This document shows, one piece after another, positions 34,069-45,810 of a stretch of 64,000 nt of DNA. Positions within the stretch are counted from its first letter, which is position 1. The number at the start of each line of letters is the position of its first letter. The position numbers and the translations under genes are program-made. This DNA is from Galaxea fascicularis (Eukaryota; Cnidaria; Anthozoa; Scleractinia; Euphylliidae). The notes beneath the pieces are model-generated. The model had not been told where the DNA came from and did no database searches. It was given only the letters and a program-made list of their open reading frames with translations. The stretch lies in the NCBI GenBank assembly GCA_948470475.1, contig OX419338.1, positions 6,341,205 to 6,405,204 of the forward strand, in the 5' to 3' direction.

Positions 34069-37000
34069 GTAAGTCGCATTAACATTTGATTGTTATTACT
34101 GCATTTTCGTTGTTATTATGTTGTGTCAGGGTCCGTCTGTGCAATTCCTCCGATATAAAGGCCGAAAAGATATCCCCAATGAAGGCTTCTCTTAGTCCCT
34201 GAATGTTTCTTATCGATTTCTCAGCTTTTACTTGATTAAACACCAAGTAGACTTCAAATTGTAACCTCTCTCGCTTTGGTTTAATTTTATGGCGCGAGTT
34301 AGCTCATTTAAATTTGCAAACTACCGAGAAAAACCCCTCAGTTAAAAGTCGAAAATGTCATCATTGTTAGCACCTTAACCTTTTCAAGGCCGTTATTACA
34401 TGCAATTCTTGACGCCTAATTCTCTTACGTTAGATTGAAAGTAAAGCGGAAAAATCCGCGAGTTCCTTAAATTTCAATGTTCATACATTTTAAAGCTTGC
34501 AAGAGCCGGCGGACTGATATCGCATTAATTTTATTTGTTCACTCCATTTGCTAAAGCTGGTCTAAACGTAGTAACAGATAACTCCCTGCGTAGGCTTGTA
34601 ATAGCGGATTTTGTTTTTCCGGAACTCTATTTTTCACGCGGTTAAATTCGTGTATAGTACTTGACACTAGGCGTTTAAATATTCTAGATAAACCGATGGG
34701 AAATATCTTAACTAGCGCTTTGACGATTTCCAGCGTTTCGCAAAATTTTATCACGGAAAAACCTTAGCTTATGTAAGGCCATTCGCTTGGTGCAGGCTTG
34801 GAAGCCTTCAACAGAAAACCATTTACTGATTCAGTTGCCCTCAGTCTTCCGAGGAATGATAAAGAAATCGTTGTTTAGACAAGAACGGCAGAACTGAAGT
34901 GATGTTAGAGGAAATGATCATGAAATGTTAAGTGTTCCAAAGCTTACCGGGCGCTTGTCTTCAACAGCAGTAACAAAAACTTGATTTTATTATTTACGTT
35001 TTGCCATTTTAAGCATAATAATGAAGGAGAATTGCAGGCTAAGAAGTAATCGTGTCATATCATCTTTGTCTGAAATCAAGTTTGCACTGTCGTCCAATAA
35101 TGAATTGGAAGTTTTGAAATCAATGGCCAGGCCACTTCAACGCGAAGTTGTTTGAAAGCTTGTGTGTGTTTCCTGGATGAATTGCGCTTATCAGTAACTC
35201 TAGTTTTCAATGTTATTTTGTCGATTGTTTGGGTTTAAGATCATGTTTTTCAAACTTCCTATCACAACCGTGACTGTATAGATATCAAACTGCCGATTAA
35301 AAAGTCAAACCGTACGCCGTTAAACCCTGTTATGCAATAGACCCCTTACTTTTCCTTGACTTCGGGAAAATATTTGTCTCACTCAGTTTTCTTAACGTTT
35401 AATTTTTTGCATGATATATATTCACGCTTCTTTTTGCCCTTTTTATTAATTCTCTAAGTATAGTTTGGCATTTTCCACCAGATACGCGAATCAATCCTTT
35501 TCCAAGTAGTTATTTTGACCTCTCAGTTATTAGAATCTTATTTGGTACGATTTTGTCGTAACGGTTTTACCTTTTTGTCAGAATCCGGAATGTCAATTCG
35601 CAACTGGGGAACATAGTCCTGAAACGTACCCCAATGTGTTTTTCTAGGTTCATTTTTTTAAAATATATTCTACCCGTTATTATTTACCTCAAACGTAAAA
35701 ACGTTTGTCCTTTTGTATGTTTATTGTTTGTTTAATTTGCATTTATTTTTCATATATACTTGTTCATTTCAAGGTTTGATTGGATTCGGCCCCAACATCG
35801 ATTACGGAGCTTTGCTACCAAAGTTTGTTTTAATGTAGTCTCGAATAAAACCAATTTGCGCTTTGTTATTTCCCGAGTGTTTGGAGGACAAACATTGTGT
35901 GTTTTGTTATTTTTGGATGAAGTTGTAAAATTTTACAGATTTTATCCACTTTTTACCAGTCACCGAGCAATACAGGGAATTTGACCTTCAGATTAAAGAT
36001 TGCGATTTTTTCTGCTAAAACTGGCCTTCTTTTGTTTTCGAAGTTTCAAACATTTTTTGCTAAAAGAAATCTATATAATATTGCGTGATTCTAGGGAACT
36101 GAGACTTGTTCTAAACTGCGTTGTTTAATATCTTTTTTGTGGGCTAAATTTTTAGACATTTCGCAATTGACACTCACTTTCCAGTTTGGCTTGCGTGTTT
36201 TTTAAACTTGCTTGGTGGTAAACATGTAGGTGGCTTTGAGCTTTATGTAGCAATTGCTTTTACTCCCTAAACGTGCTTGAAAGAAAACTCACTAACATCC
36301 CACGCCCCTTTGTTGCGCGTTTTGGTTTGAGCGTGAACCAGGACAGTACGTGATGAAAAAAGGAAACTTAGTATATGTTAGTTGAGCAGCTGAATGAGTG
36401 TTCAAAATGTTGCTATGACAAGTCGTTGCCACGTGTCTGAATTTAACTAAGAATGATTTGTATGAATCTCTCTCAGGCTTCTTTACGCAACCGTATAAAT
36501 TGCGTTCACAACTGCGAGGATCAATCTTCATTTCATGATTTTAACTAACTATAGTTATACCAAAAATACCTGAAATAAAATAATTAAAACAATGCATACA
36601 AACAAATCGGAGCAGAGTAAGAATGTCTGACACTTTGGACGATTTTTGTACCACGATAGCTATAGGTTGTTTACCATTTACCAAAAAACTTCGGACATTT
36701 CTGTTGGAATGTAAATGGTAAGGCTATTTTGGTGTTGCCGACCGGAAAATTTCCAAACTTTTCGGAACGTCTTGAAAGGTAGTCCAATATTTCCAACCGA
36801 AATTTGCCCACGGAAAATGTGTTTACAATTTGCAATTTTCACTAGTTCCAAGCCCTACTCCAATTTTGATGCGTGTCACGTGTAATTTAGTAAGGGTTGT
36901 GCAAATGGTACACTTCAGTCCTGAACGGAATTTTTCATTGGGGATTTTTGCTTACCTTTTGTACAACCCGTCGACCAATCGGTTTTCCCATGTAAATGGT

Positions 37001-40000
37001 ACAAACCCATAGAGACGTGCTTGAACGGAAGTGCGTCGATTTCATGGGTTGATTGCAAGACACTCATTTTACAAACTGAAGTCATGCCGGTTTAATACAT
37101 TGCAGGCCACTCATTAAAGTTCATTTTTTGTGATGCGTATCATGGGAGCTAAACGGTGTCCCATGCAGTGGTATTATGTAAACGGTGAAGGACTGGTAAC
37201 TAAAGCCATTTTTTTTGTAACCAATGGCGGAGTTGAAACGAATAAGGGCCTGGAAACGTTTCCAAGCTTACTGAAAATTAATCAAATTGAACGAAATAGT
37301 TTCACACATGAAAGGGTACCTCAAAGTTAGTAGTTTTAGCAAGTTTGAGCATGTTTAGTTGAAAAGCCACCACAAAACATACATTCAAAAATCAAGAAGC
37401 TCCCATACAAAGTCCCCCCTCGTCATACAGTCTCGCCAAACATGCTCAAAGTTGGTAAGGAGACCATTGTTGTGATGCTCTTTTATGTAGCAGAACTGAC
37501 AATTTTTTCCAATCAATAAATTTAAAAAAGTCGTTCCCAGGCCCCTACTCGTTTCTAAGGTGACCAATTAGAGTAACAACAACGACGACAGCGACGTCGT
37601 TGTTGTTATTGTTCTATTTATTTTTATCTGTGGCACGCCAGGCCATTCTTAATTAACTTTCAGTAAAACTAAAATCACGCTAGTGAAATCAAAAGGCTGT
37701 CACCATGACACTGTGCGAAACAGGAATTTGACTAGCATTTTGATTTCTTCTTCCAGAAATTTACCAAAGCTATTCGATAAGAACCCCACTGAGACCCAAG
37801 ACGCTAAGCTAGAAGCTGGTAGCACTGTAGAGGAAGCACCGGTAATCCAGGAACAAGTTCCCTTGGTTTCAGAAGCGAGTCAATCCCACGAGAATCTCGC
37901 ATTTGAAGACGAAGAGAAAAATCTGGAACCTAAAGACACATCCGCAGATTCAGGGGCTTCCACTATGGACACCACACTCGAGTCCACAACAAGCGAAGGA
38001 GATCAGGAAGTAAAGAACAGTGCCGAGGAAAGCGGAAATGAATCGGGCATCTCTGAAAGCCAAGTGAATGGAAGTGATGTCATGCAGGAGAAAGTGGCAC
38101 CCAAGGAGGTTCATGTCGACGAACACATGGATCCTGATCGCGACATGAAGCCAGTCCTTAAATCTATCAGTGCGTTTGCAATGCAGTTTACGGTGGTCAA
38201 CAATCCTGAAATTACAGTTGAAAAACCAAAGACGCTGTTCACGGTTGCTAAGGGAGACAATACAGATGCTCCTACCCAACCTCCAAGAAGGAACACAGAA
38301 CATGACATCCGCAAAGACGTCCTTTCGAAGAGTTCTTTGTCACCATTGTCTGCCGCATTTACCAAACGTCGTCATAGTGACTTTGCTGTTACTGCTCCCA
38401 TATCGGCCAATGAAGAGCTGGCTAGAGAAGACTTGAAGAGGCGCGGGCCAAACCAAGTGACAAGGCCAGGTATTGAACGCTTAATAGCCTGAGTTCCTCG
38501 TCGATTTATCTCTTTTTAGAATATAATTGACAGTTTTGCATGTCAAAATTTCTTTTACTGGACTAAAAGGCCGTCTTGTAAACTCACAGCTTAATTACCT
38601 TTGCTCTCGGTTCTTGGGCACACCTTGTCGCGATAATTATAAACATGGCTTCCGCATTCACTTTTTTATTTTGGTTGGTTGCTAAGTACATTTCATACAA
38701 ATGATTTCGGCTTTTTGACTTTGTCAATGTTGGATTGCTTTCTCCGCTTAAGACTGAATAACTGTTTCACAATCACACCAATTTTAGTTTTCAACCTTAG
38801 GTTTTTGGAAAGTTAGCAAAGTTTGCTGTTCAATTCAACATCTCAAAAGACGTAAAGGTCGACGCGGGAAAGAGTGTGTCATCTTGTCTAGACTTATTGA
38901 AAAAATGAATGAATGAATGAATAAATAATAATAATAATAATCTTCAACATTTATATTGCGCATTTTCTATACGAATAATCAAATGCGCGAGCAGAGGGCC
39001 TGGTCAAATGCTGGAAGAAAGCAATTGAGCACTAGGGGTGGTCACAGCCAAGGTTCGTTACGTCCCTAGTAGAATCAATTGTAAAGAGCTTTGAGACGGG
39101 ACCTCCGGTTTTATCGTCCTTATCCGAGAAGACTAGAAAGTCTAACCATTTGCAGATGTCATTGCAAAGGAAGCACTTTCCCCTCAGTTATTTAAAGACC
39201 CTGAGTGTTGGTCCGGCCAGGGCTTGAACCCACGACCTCTCGCACAGTAGTCCGGCACTCTACCAACTGAGCCAAATAAATAAATGACTCAAAACTGTAT
39301 GTGTTTTCAGAAACTGCTAGGAAAGGTTCGGTTCCGGACGTTGTCAACATAAGCAAAGGACCTCAATGGTCACCAAGGCTGGAACGCAAACGACAAGAGG
39401 ATGCTAAGAAAGGGAAGAAGAAAGAGGAAAGAAGAAAGACTTTGGCAGAACTGGCTTTGGAGGCTGGTTACAAGGTAAGATAAACACTTATCATAAATAT
39501 TACCAAGAGTCATACTGGGACCATGATTATGGCTATTGATAAGAGAACTACACACACTTTCAGTGTTTCAAGTTCTTCGTTTGTATTTATATTAGCTCAT
39601 TAAAACCTACAGTTTATACTTTGAATTAAATTGGACGATAGCGCGACGTCTAAAATAATAAAATTAAAATTAATAAATTTATCCAAGATGTTTTATTCGT
39701 CTTGGCAAAACGTCTAAAATATCGGTGACGCGTCGTCGCTAAGAGTGGAATAAATGTATGCATCATTTTAGTGTGTCATAAATTGTTATTTCAAAATTTA
39801 ACCTCTCGCATCAGAAACACTATACATCACATAATTAAATTCGATGTATTAAATTTCGACGTCTCAAACTACACAGCAATTTATGTCCACGCGTCGACGA
39901 ATTTAATGTAAATCAAACTCGTCTGAATTAAATTCGACGAGAGTGCGATGAATAAACTACGAAGCTTAAGAGACCATGTTCTCTTGTGGCTTCAGTCATA

Positions 40001-43000
40001 TGTGATTAATTTAATTTTGCAGGCCAATATTGAAGACTCACCGGGTGACAACCCCGAAGCTCTCCAGGTGATTAAAGGGGAGCCATCCAAGGTAAATGTT
40101 GTCTGGGGAGCGGGACGTTGCCTTTACGTTTGAGTCTTAAACAATCATCTGCTGACTTGAAAATCAGTTAGAAGTTTTGTTAAAATGAATTCTTTTGAAT
40201 CTTCTGGCCGGTAAACATTTTCGCGTCAGGAATCTCCGAAATGCTCAGAGTGTACTAAACATACGACATACACACAAAAAAACCCCATCAGTTCAGTTTT
40301 CCATAACAAACCCGGCGGCCTTTTATTTTCTGAAGGTTTCCCAGTTAATTATTTACACTCGACCAGCAAAGCTGATTGATGTGCTACCAGTATGGTCTTG
40401 CCTTTTCCTTTACAAAGCAGGCAAGTTTTAATTTAATCTGTAGGTTTCCCAGTTACTCATCCGCAAAATTGAGACTAGCAAAGTTAATTGATGTGGTGCC
40501 ATCCAGTTATGGTCTTGACTATCCTGAATGAGTTACACCCTTTCGCCACACTGACAACACTACAGGGGGACCCGGATCGTAGGTTACCACACACACCGCG
40601 CTTAGCCAGGCTATTGACGGAGTTCGCTATCTATTTAACCCTTCAAAACCAAAGATCAAAATTGAATTTCTCATTTATTGCCCCTACACACTTCCTTTTA
40701 AAATAGTGAGGAGAAGTTGTTAAAATATCAAGAAAACTCATCTTGTGAGTTCCTGTCCTTAATTCTCGTAACCACTCTGTTTTATAAAGAGTTGAAATTA
40801 CAAGGAGAAATTTGATGCTGATCACACTTGGGGTTTAAAGGGTTAAACACGCTTATAAGATAATCTGTGCTGACTCCAGGGAAACCATGAGAGTTTGTTG
40901 AATGAACATGGCGAGGATCACTACAGCAGCATTCCAGTCACGGGGGAAATGTACGTGAGCCTGCGATATGAAATGCGGTCCAACAAGTTTGAAGTGCACG
41001 TTCACAGCGCCAATAATTTGGCATCCGCTGACCCTAAGAGAGGCTCTTCAGATCCGTAAGCATCCTTTTCTTTCGTGTAGCTAATGCAGTGGCTGACGAA
41101 TGAATAGGTGTTATTTCGATTTTGTAGCCACTTATGCATGAATGAAAGAGAGTACAGAGTGAAGTGTTTTCATTCTTAAAACCTTTCAAGGCCGCATCTA
41201 CAGCCGAAGCTAACCTTCAGCTAAATCTTGCCATAATTTGCCATTTTTGCATAACATTGTCGTTAACGAGTTTTAATATGCCATTTGTTGTTTTTTGTTG
41301 TATTATTTATTTATTTTTGCTAGTGTCTTAGCGGCATTTTGATAGCCCAGACACTTATTGAAATAGCTAAGAGAACGAAAATGCGCTTTGCTTTTCATCA
41401 GGCGCTAATGCGGCCTACGAAGTTTTATTCACCATAAAATGAAAGAGAAAGGCATGACATCTTCCGGATTACCATACTCCATTTAGTCAGATTCAACCGC
41501 AAATTATCGAGGTAAGGAAAGAAATGCTGGCAATCAGGAATAGTCCGCTCTCCCCTCCACGTTGTTACTTTTTGTTTTGTTTTCCAGTTACATCAAGACC
41601 TATCTTCTACCAGACAAACGAAGCAAGCGCAAAACAAAGACGAAGAAAGATACTTTGAATCCTAAATATGATGAGTTGTTGGAGGTACAGTCTACAATTA
41701 AGCGTTCATGATTTATTTCAACGTTTTTATGTCATACCCTTTTTCCTCTCCCTCTTTTCCTATCGGCACGAGTAAAGGTCATTAAGTAGCATTTCTGTGT
41801 AGTTTTGCCAGAAAACAGCAAGAGTCCCATGACAGAGCCCCTTTAACATTTAGTCAGCCATTACTTGTTTTGCTCCTTTAGTATTTTATAGGTTATGACG
41901 AGTTACTGACGCGAACTTTACACATGAGTGTTTGGCACAAAGTGATTGGACGGAACTTTTTTCTCGGGGAGGTCAGAATTCCAATGAACGAATTTATCGA
42001 AGCACATGGAAATTCACTTCAACAAACGATAGCCAAATGGTTTACTTTGACAGATAAGGTAAGCTTTATTCGCCATTAACGCTTGATAGACACCGTATTT
42101 TGGTTGACATGTGCTTAACGGGGAAAGAAAAAGTGAAGGAATAAAATGCGTAGTATAAAGGGAGAATGAACGTATAGACGATTTGACAGACGGACAAAAA
42201 GACGAAAGGATCTACAACTGTTAAATGCAATGCACAAATAATTGTCGAATTACTGGATGTTGGTTGGTGGTTGGCTGGCTGGGAGAGTGGGTGAGTGTGT
42301 GGGTTGGTTGGTGGCTGGGTGAGTGGGTTGGCTGGTGAGTGGCTGGGTGAGTGGCTGAGTGGGTTGGTTGGTGGGTGGGTGGGTGGGCTGGTGTGAAGAT
42401 TGGTGGGTGGGTGGGTGGGTGGGTTGGTTGGTTGGCTTGCTGGCTCGCTGGTTGGCTGACCAGTTAAGTGGTTGGTTGATTGTTTGCTTTCTTGCTTGAA
42501 ACAGCATGGTCGACAGACTGACGTAATAAAATAATATACGACCAAAACATAAATTCAAGTTTTTGTTTATTATTATTTAAAAGAGTGACGTTACAGATGG
42601 ATTGCCGTCAATTCCATGTGAATTAGTTCTGGCTTTGAAGTATGTCACGGCTGACAAACTAAAGAACAAAAAAGGAAGACACAAGGGTGAATTACATGTT
42701 CATCTTTTGGAGGCCAGGAATCTACCAGGAATGGACGCTGATGGAATGTCGGATCCCTACTGTAAATGGTAATGTTTAGTTGCGATATGTGCCCATCAGT
42801 AGCTTGCAAATCATATTGTTCTCATCGAGTTTCTGGCAGCTAGCGAGGATCTGGAATTTCTCAGTCTCCCGTTGTTTTCCTTTTCTTCCCGTCCAGCAGG
42901 ACTTTCACCTGGATCTCCCTGAAAATTTCGAGCCCTGGTTTGACTTTTCAGTCAGAGGAAAAAGTCCTTGTCTCGATTTACGTGCAGGAGAAACAAACGA

Positions 43001-44433
43001 ATTAGAGAGAAAGTTTTCTTGCGAATTAGCCATGTGCCTAAAATGTCATGATGGTGCCATAAAGGTTTTTGGTTTAGATTTAATGTAAATGGATACAGCG
43101 GCGTAGAAGATCCATTAATTTGTTTACACAGCCCGTTCCAGTGCGCTTTTCGCGCCACTTTGGTTGAGACAAAATATTTACTGAAAAAGGGAGTATTATA
43201 TTTAACAACCGTTGGTCTTGGATGCAGCCTGATCCCGTCTTCATATTATCTTCCAGTATTCTAGCTAGACCTAGCTATACTCTAGCTAGTAACACACTAA
43301 CCTTTTTTTTTGCCGGAGGATCTGCAGACATCAGTTTACTTGTTATTTAACTGACTTTATAATCAGGTACTATTTCACGATTCTCGGAGACGTTTCACTG
43401 TTTTCGAGCTATCCAATCGATCACGCGTGTGAGCATTATTCAGCTAAAAAATCGATCGAAAAAGGAATCAAAAACGGTGATATTTTCCCCTGCATTAGAA
43501 CAATCAAACCTTCTTGCATGGTAACAGAGTCGGTGTTTATTTGTTAACGTGAAAATCGCGCACATATTTGACTTGCTTCGTGTTTTAACTGCAGTAACAG
43601 TGTCTACTGACCTGTATAAATTTTTCATGAGTGTAAACATTAATTACTTCAGTAACTGCCGCAAGAGACAAAAGACATTTTACTAATGTAAATGTGGTAA
43701 CTATGCAGTGATTTGGCATGGTTTAGCCCCTTTAAACAGTAGTTAATATATGTGGATGGTTATGAAACTCGACAAGTTTCTTTGTTTTTGTTCGCTTTTT
43801 TGGCCTTGACCATGCACAAAAACATACTCTTTTCGGCAGGATAACCAACTAAAAGTTTCGACTAATTTATTCGCAAGTAACTTGCGAACAAAAAACAAAA
43901 GATTGTGCAGGGTCACATTCGATTCAACATCTATTGCGACTGCACTGTTCTTGCTTTTGAAATTTCCAGGGTTTCATAACCAGTCCCTAGATTAACTATG
44001 TTTAAACTAAGGTAAATGAAAAGTGACAGTTTGTATCGGAGCAATTTTCTTTCTAACCAACATCTTTCAATTTGCGTTTTGTCATAGCTTTCTACTGCCT
44101 GATAAGAAAGGCAAATCAAAATACAAGACACCAATCATTAGAAGAACCCTAAACCCTACTTTTGACTACAAGTTTTCCTACGAAGAGGTTTCCCTTGACG
44201 ACCTGAAGGAAAGAGTCTTAGAAATCACCATTTATGACTTCGACCGTGCTTCCAGCGACGAATTCATGGGCGGTGTTCGACTAGGCCTGGGTACGAGTTC
44301 CAACCAATGGGACGACGCCACGGAGGACGAATGTAAAATATGGCAGACAATGCTGAGTCGGTCCAATGTTTGGATTCAAGTTGTTGTACCGTTGAGGTCC
44401 AGCATGGCTTCCAAGAAGAACGTTGAAAGTTAA
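34043..44433 (+). CDS. SYTL: Second synaptotagmin-like protein, tandem paralogue lacking the Rab-binding domain
   Basis: Exons are 34043-34068 (tentative), 37757-38469, 39311-39474, 40023-40091, 40880-41055, 41588-41684, 41882-42058, 42584-42768 and 44088-44433: 650 residues with consistent phases. Residues 10-246 are acidic, Ser/Thr-rich linker. About 255-300 is a Lys/Arg/Glu-rich helix. C2A spans about 335-470 and C2B about 490-645, ending LRSSM. The five C2 exons match the upstream gene in phase and nearly in length (176/185, 97/103, 177/177, 185/191, 346/337 bp), showing tandem duplication. No zinc finger or SGAWFF motif is present. In C2A the loop-3 aspartates are gone (WHKVIGRN), so calcium binding there is unlikely. 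C2B keeps MDADG, SDP and YDFD but has E at the last acidic position. Probable role: phospholipid or SNARE-linked vesicle function independent of Rab27. The second coding exon onward is secure; the 5' end is not. Confidence 0.92.
36478..36538 (+). repeat. Dispersed repeat segment (CTTCTTTACGCAA type), copy 1
   Basis: CTTCTTTACGCAA, then GCGTTCACAACTGCGAGGAT and CTTCATTTCAT, match 56437-56496 closely. Likely the tail of a larger dispersed element I cannot delimit. Confidence 0.65.
36665..37006. mobile_element. MITE with GGTTGTTTACCATTTACC ends
   Basis: Left GGTTGTTTACCATTTACC and right TGTAAATGGTACAAACC are imperfect inverted repeats. Inside are several GGAAAATTT and TTCGGAA motifs. No coding sequence and no clear target duplication. 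Confidence 0.5.
38903..39275 (-). mobile_element. tRNA-derived SINE close to a splice acceptor
   Basis: The minus strand starts near 39275 with GGCTCAGTTGGTAGAGTGCC (box A region) and GGTCGTGGGTTCAAGCCC (box B). A body of about 250 bp follows and ends in a TTATTATTATTTATTCATTC tail. It is antisense in the intron between exons 2 and 3 of the second synaptotagmin-like gene. Its head stops about 35 bp before the acceptor of the exon at 39311, so it abuts the polypyrimidine tract and branch point. Confidence 0.85.
42260..42480 (+). repeat. GGTT/GGTG/GAGTGGCTG low-complexity tract
   Basis: Guanine-rich 4-8 bp repeats (GGTTGGTT, GGGTGGGTGGGTG, GAGTGGGTTGGCTG) run for about 220 bp in an intron of the second synaptotagmin-like gene. 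The transcribed strand is G-rich and could form G-quadruplexes in the pre-mRNA. Long reading frames on the opposite strand are artefacts of this repeat. Confidence 0.9.
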
Positions 44434-44672
44434 TTGTTAATAACTAGGCAAAGCCGCTTTGTTCTGGGTACGTGTTTTTTCGTGTTTTTTTGCCTGGCGA
44501 CAATCTAATATACACATTATTTATTATTCTACTCTAAAAACCATCGCCATACTAACCATATCCTCGACTTATCCCCTTAAGGAGTATCAATTGGTAAGAT
44601 CAAATCAGCGATAGCTGGCCTAAGTATTGTTATTTTTAATTCGTTTATTCCTATCAACAATTACGATTTTCA

Positions 44673-44694
44673 CGCAAGTTGGTCGGTGGCCGAA
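44673..44694 (+). repeat. 22 bp direct repeat, copy 1
   Basis: CGCAAGTTGGTCGGTGGCCG followed by AA, repeated exactly at 45185-45206 in the same orientation. Origin unknown. Confidence 0.8.
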
Positions 44695-45030
44695 TAGCAC
44701 TTGTTATCTCGAGTTTGAGAAGCCAATCCAAGCGCGCGAAAAACACTATCCACTGTTTGAGTATAAACTAAAGGAGCTCAATTCGGAGGCAAACCAACTG
44801 ATACTTCCTTAATTACAACAACAAATACTTTAATTCCCGAGGGTGAAATACATTATTACCGGCAACTCGGTAGTTTAGAAAATGGCCCTCAACAAAACAA
44901 AAAAATCCTACTGATCCTACTAATTCATTAAAATTTCTACTAAATTCTAAAAATTCATAATGATACTCAAAAAGTCCTACTGATCGTAAGGCCTGGTAGT
45001 GACATATCAACATAACTACATAGTCATAAT

Positions 45031-45062
<32 letters not shown>

Positions 45063-45184
45063 CCGATATGTTCATGTTATAATGTTCCTACAATGTCGTT
45101 ATGATGTGTTGTTCACACTAGAGACAAAATGTCAACACGAGGTACTTTTTCCGTTTACGTGACCTTCCCGTTACGTCGCCATCT

Positions 45185-45206
45185 CGCAAGTTGGTCGGTG
45201 GCCGAA
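45185..45206 (+). repeat. 22 bp direct repeat, copy 2
   Basis: Exact match to 44673-44694, 512 bp downstream. Confidence 0.8.
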
Positions 45207-45613
45207 AGCTATAAAGCCAAAGCTATAAAGGATATCCTGTCAGGAGATAGCTATCGCATGAAATTGGAGCATCTAATTTCTTAAACAAGCCGAATACAAA
45301 ATTATTTATAAATGAACATTCTCAATTTTGCTGACATCGATGTTTAAGGAGTAAATTATCGTAGCTAAGGCTGATAAAATATGTAACTTTCCTTCAATGA
45401 AAATTGCTCAGTTAGTGAAAACATATATCATTTATTAATAATATTGTGGGAAATAAATAATTCAAAGGACTAGTATAATTTAGTCAGTGTACATAATTTG
45501 TCCAAACGGAAAACAGAATTAAAATAGTGCTAAAAGATCTTAGGTAGTTTTGCAATTAGTACAAACGTATCAAAGATATTTTTGCATCTTCAAATGAGAA
45601 CTCGGAAAAAAAT

Positions 45614-45692
45614 CCGAGCCCCAAATGGCATTTGAGTCCACGACCCTCCGAGATTTAGTACGGATGCTCTAACCACTGAGCTACTGGAGACT
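45614..45692 (-). repeat. tRNA-like SINE head
   Basis: Minus strand: box A-like TAGCTCAGTGGTTAGAGC and a degenerate box B GTGGACTCAAATGCC. The ends do not pair as an acceptor stem, and a stem-like CTCGGATTTTTTTCCGAG follows. Best read as the head of a SINE. Confidence 0.6.
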
Positions 45693-45701
45693 CTTGTGGC
45701 G

Positions 45702-45810
45702 AATTAACGGAGAAGTGAAATCTTTGGTAACTAAGACCGAGTATCCAAACCCCCTTCACGGTTGTGATTTCCTTCGTTTTAACTTGATGAGTTATTGATG
45801 AGTTTGAGAA
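45702..45810 (+). repeat. Dispersed ~110 bp repeat, copy 1
   Basis: AATTAACGGAGAAGT, GTATCCAAACCCCCTTCACG, GGTTGTGATTTCC and GAGTTTGAGAA occur in the same order at 60886-61003. It adjoins the tRNA-like SINE head. Confidence 0.75.

Larger units (their letters stand above)
34069..37756. other. Proposed first intron of the second synaptotagmin-like gene
   Basis: 3.7 kb of AT-rich sequence with a repeat segment at 36478 and a MITE at 36665. No coding exon recognised. If the small exon at 34043 is wrong, this is upstream sequence and the promoter lies closer to 37700. Confidence 0.5.

Noticed and set aside
42066..42558. Long minus-strand open frames rich in Pro, Thr and Gln (PTHPPTN repeats)
   Set aside because: They are translations of the G-rich simple repeat in an intron; no splice context or domain supports a gene.
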